7,506 bases of DNA from Clostridiales bacterium UBA1381 (GTDB lineage Bacteria; Bacillota; Clostridia; UBA1381): the NCBI GenBank assembly GCA_002305435.1, contig DBQZ01000137.1, positions 1 through 7,506 on the forward strand. The letters are read 5' to 3'. Shown one piece after another: positions 5,911 through 7,506 of the stretch. The notes under the pieces were generated by a model. The model saw only the letters and a program-made list of their open reading frames with translations. It had not been told where the DNA came from and ran no database searches. Numbering within the stretch: position 1 is the first letter of the stretch; every line of letters starts with the position of its first letter. Both the position numbers and the translations under genes were made by a program.

Positions 5911-7130
5911 TATCCTCTTCCCTCCGTATATCTGTCTTTCAACGGTTTTTCACTCATTATTATCTCCTCCATCTTCGGAAGATACTCCCTCTCATCCATC
6001 GTCAGCGACTCTTTTGCAGTTTCCAAAAGCTCCGCTAAAATCTCACGTACACTCCGCCCGTATACCACAGCGTCAAAGCCGCATTTTATAAGCTCCGCCC
6101 TTGACGATACGACATCTTTCTCCGTTATACCGGCTATCCCGGTTATTTTCTCCGCACGCTCCAAATCGAGGAATATCCCCCGCACAAAGGCGGCATAGGA
6201 GAGCGTGTATTCTATCGGCATACTGTCCGCCGGACGTATCTCTATATACTGCTTAAGCCGCACATCCGGAAAAAACATCGACAATATATGCTCTATCTCC
6301 TCAGTCGTCATTTCCCTGTCCTTATAGATCTCTCGCACGGTCTTTTTTCCGGTATAAACAGTCCCCTCCGCCTCCTCAATTAGTATCGCCGGAGCGTCAA
6401 GCAGATATGCAGCATAGCTGTCTATCGTAAATCCATGTTCAAGACAGCCCGGAACTATCCCGCAGCGTGCCGGGTCAACATCCTGCCAGATACGGCTTCT
6501 CACCATCCTGCCCGGATACGGCTCACCCTCAAATATCGGTGAATTATCCGTTATCATCGCAAACAGCGGTGCGAGTACATTCGCAAGCCGAAACTTGCGC
6601 AGACAGTCCTCTTCGCTCGTATAGTCAATCGATACCTGCGCAGATGCTGTTCCACGCATCATATTCACCCCGAAATGTCCGACTGTGCGCAAATACCTGT
6701 CCATAAAGCGGTACCTCTCCTTCGGTATCAGCTCAAGCTCCTCCGCTTTATCATACGGCTGATAACCGTACGTCTCCATCCGGTATCCCCGCTTTTTTAA
6801 GGCCGGCTCAACAAGGCGCAGAAAATCCCTGTAATACTCTTCGGTCTCCCGCACGCTTTCGCACGGTTCTATGCTTATTTCAAGCTGGGCTGCCGGCTCC
6901 AGCGTCAGGTGGTATTTCCCGTTTGACAGGGCGATAAGCTTTCCCTCGGAATATATCTTCCTCTCAAAATTTGGGCTTAATTCCAAAAGTACAGCTTCTA
7001 CACCGTCTGCGCCGTAGTATCCTGCGCTTTTATTATCGGCGGTTATGATGAAATGCTCCAGCTCCAAGCCTATTTTCTCCGCCGGTTTTATCCCGGAACG
7101 GATATAGTCGGCGATTCTTTTTTGATTCAT
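5910..7130 (-). CDS. Glutamate-cysteine ligase homologue, GCS2 type
   Basis: This 406-residue cytosolic enzyme belongs to the GCS2 (plant/EgtA-like) carboxylate-amine ligases, whose members form gamma-glutamylcysteine from Glu, Cys and ATP. Supporting segments are GLELEHFI (21-28), which carries the first metal-binding glutamates, LEPAAQLEIS (77-86) with Glu78, Gln82 and Glu84, MMRGTASAQVSIDY (157-170), ITDNSPIFEG (193-202), and YIEIRPADSMP (295-305) with Glu297 and Arg299. Length fits the family (about 400-450). The reading frame continues to 7283, but homology begins right after MNQKRIADYI, and the upstream in-frame ATG at 7190 lies inside the -10 box (TATAATG), so it could not be translated from that promoter. 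A GAGGG lies 4 bases before the chosen ATG. It heads a tight operon, overlapping the ATP-grasp ligase by TAATG. The amino-acid acceptor may not be cysteine. Confidence 0.88.
   Translation of the reverse strand: MNQKRIADYIRSGIKPAEKIGLELEHFIITADNKSAGYYGADGVEAVLLELSPNFERKIYSEGKLIALSNGKYHLTLEPAAQLEISIEPCESVRETEEYYRDFLRLVEPALKKRGYRMETYGYQPYDKAEELELIPKERYRFMDRYLRTVGHFGVNMMRGTASAQVSIDYTSEEDCLRKFRLANVLAPLFAMITDNSPIFEGEPYPGRMVRSRIWQDVDPARCGIVPGCLEHGFTIDSYAAYLLDAPAILIEEAEGTVYTGKKTVREIYKDREMTTEEIEHILSMFFPDVRLKQYIEIRPADSMPIEYTLSYAAFVRGIFLDLERAEKITGIAGITEKDVVSSRAELIKCGFDAVVYGRSVREILAELLETAKESLTMDEREYLPKMEEIIMSEKPLKDRYTEGRG
5920..5925 (-). promoter_or_regulatory. Ribosome binding site of the ATP-grasp ligase gene
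   Basis: GGAGGG on the minus strand is 9 bases before the ATG at 5910 and lies inside the last codons of the GCS2-like gene, whose TAA shares its last base with the ATG. A second purine patch (AGAGGA) follows at 5914-5918/5919. Confidence 0.8.
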
Positions 7131-7134
7131 GCTT

Positions 7135-7139
7135 CCCTC
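7135..7139 (-). promoter_or_regulatory. Ribosome binding site of the GCS2-like gene
   Basis: GAGGG on the minus strand is 4 bases before the ATG at 7130, which is a short spacing. It is the only Shine-Dalgarno-like match near a plausible start and supports a start at 7130. Confidence 0.6.
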
Positions 7140-7188
7140 GTTTAATCGTAGATTTTTAATGCCACGGCTATACACCGGGCTTTTTTTC

Positions 7189-7217
7189 ATTATACCATAT
7201 AAAGAATACGATTGCAA
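7189..7217 (-). promoter_or_regulatory. Promoter of the GCS2/ATP-grasp/glucokinase/glycosylase operon
   Basis: On the minus strand, TTGCAA (7212-7217) and TATAAT (7189-7194) are separated by 17 bases. The -10 box is extended by TGG directly upstream (TGGTATAAT). Transcription would begin near 7182, giving a leader of roughly 50 bases before the ATG at 7130, with no clear riboswitch or attenuator in it. Confidence 0.8.
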
Positions 7218-7275
7218 GCAGTAAATCCCCGCCTTTGCCCTGCAAAAATTATACGAAAAATTTACATATCGTCTA

Positions 7276-7305
7276 TTGCACATAAACGGGACGATATGGT
7301 ATAAT
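7276..7305 (+). promoter_or_regulatory. Promoter of ppk1
   Basis: TTGCAC (7276-7281) lies 18 bases before TATAAT (7300-7305), which carries an extended TGG element (7297-7299). The expected start is near 7312, giving a short leader of about 28 bases. It is divergent from the operon promoter at 7189-7217. Confidence 0.75.
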
Positions 7306-7323
7306 AAATACAGAATAAACTAC

Positions 7324-7330
7324 GGGAGGT
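7324..7330 (+). promoter_or_regulatory. Ribosome binding site of ppk1
   Basis: GGGAGGT lies 9 bases before the ATG at 7340 and supports that start. Confidence 0.85.
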
Positions 7331-7339
7331 ATCCTGAAA

Positions 7340-7506
7340 ATGAACATAACGCCCCAAGATTATATAAACCGGGAGCTTAGCTGGCTGGATTTTAACCTGC
7401 GTGTCCTTCATGAGGCGGAGGATAAGGAAAATCCCCTCTTTGAGCGGCTTAAGTTCCTTGCTATAACATGCTCAAATCTCGACGAATTTTTCATGGTGCG
7501 GGTAGC
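7340..7506 (+). CDS. ppk1: Polyphosphate kinase 1, N-terminal fragment (3' end outside the window)
   Basis: The first 55 codons are visible before the window ends. The segments YINRELSWLDFNLRVL (8-23) and FERLKFLAI (34-42), followed by SNLDEFFMVRV (45-55), match the highly conserved N-terminal domain of PPK1. PPK1 reversibly makes long-chain inorganic polyphosphate from ATP and is usually about 690-720 residues long, so more than nine tenths of the gene is missing. The catalytic histidines are not visible. The gene is divergent from the GCS2-led operon and has its own promoter and ribosome site. Confidence 0.95.
   Translation, partial: MNITPQDYINRELSWLDFNLRVLHEAEDKENPLFERLKFLAITCSNLDEFFMVRV

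Larger units (their letters stand above)
7189..7305. repeat. 12-bp perfect inverted repeat spanning two divergent -10 regions
   Basis: ATTATACCATAT at 7189-7200 and ATATGGTATAAT at 7294-7305 are exact reverse complements, 93 bases apart. Each arm is the extended -10 region of one of the two divergent promoters. The match goes beyond the promoter consensus by three A/T positions. Confidence 0.85.

Overview
The window looks like chromosomal DNA of a low-to-moderate GC Firmicute of the class Clostridia, probably a gut Oscillospirales/Ruminococcus-type anaerobe. This rests on AGGAGG-type ribosome sites, sigma-A-like promoters, a Bacillus-type ROK glucokinase with a zinc motif, a PgcA-length phosphohexomutase, and a secreted multidomain protein with InlB-like and Ig-like modules. 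The genus is an inference. No mobile element, CRISPR array, rRNA or tRNA was seen.

Layout. (1) 2-1177, plus strand: C-terminal part of a large secreted or surface protein, closed by a UUCG-loop terminator. (2) 1294-3024, minus strand: phosphoglucomutase/phosphomannomutase with its own promoter and a separate terminator facing the first. (3) 3160-7130, minus strand: a tightly packed four-gene unit. In transcription order it holds a GCS2-type glutamate-cysteine ligase homologue, a glutathionylspermidine-synthase-like ATP-grasp ligase, a ROK glucokinase, and a family 6 (deoxyinosine/hypoxanthine) DNA glycosylase. The first two junctions are TAATG stop/start overlaps and the third has 4 bases between genes. 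(4) 7340-7506, plus strand: the first 55 codons of polyphosphate kinase (ppk1), transcribed divergently from the four-gene unit.

How the genes may work together. The GCS2 and ATP-grasp pair is the most interesting part. One enzyme is expected to make a gamma-glutamyl amide and the other to add a further amine-bearing group, so the pair could make a glutathione-like or other small peptide metabolite by a route that is not the usual GshA/GshB or GshF one. The glucokinase and the nearby phosphoglucomutase together would carry glucose to glucose-1-phosphate. The DNA glycosylase at the operon end repairs deaminated bases. The divergent promoters of the ligase operon and ppk1 share a 12-bp inverted repeat that covers both -10 regions, and all three promoters identified here have a TTGCA core at -35.
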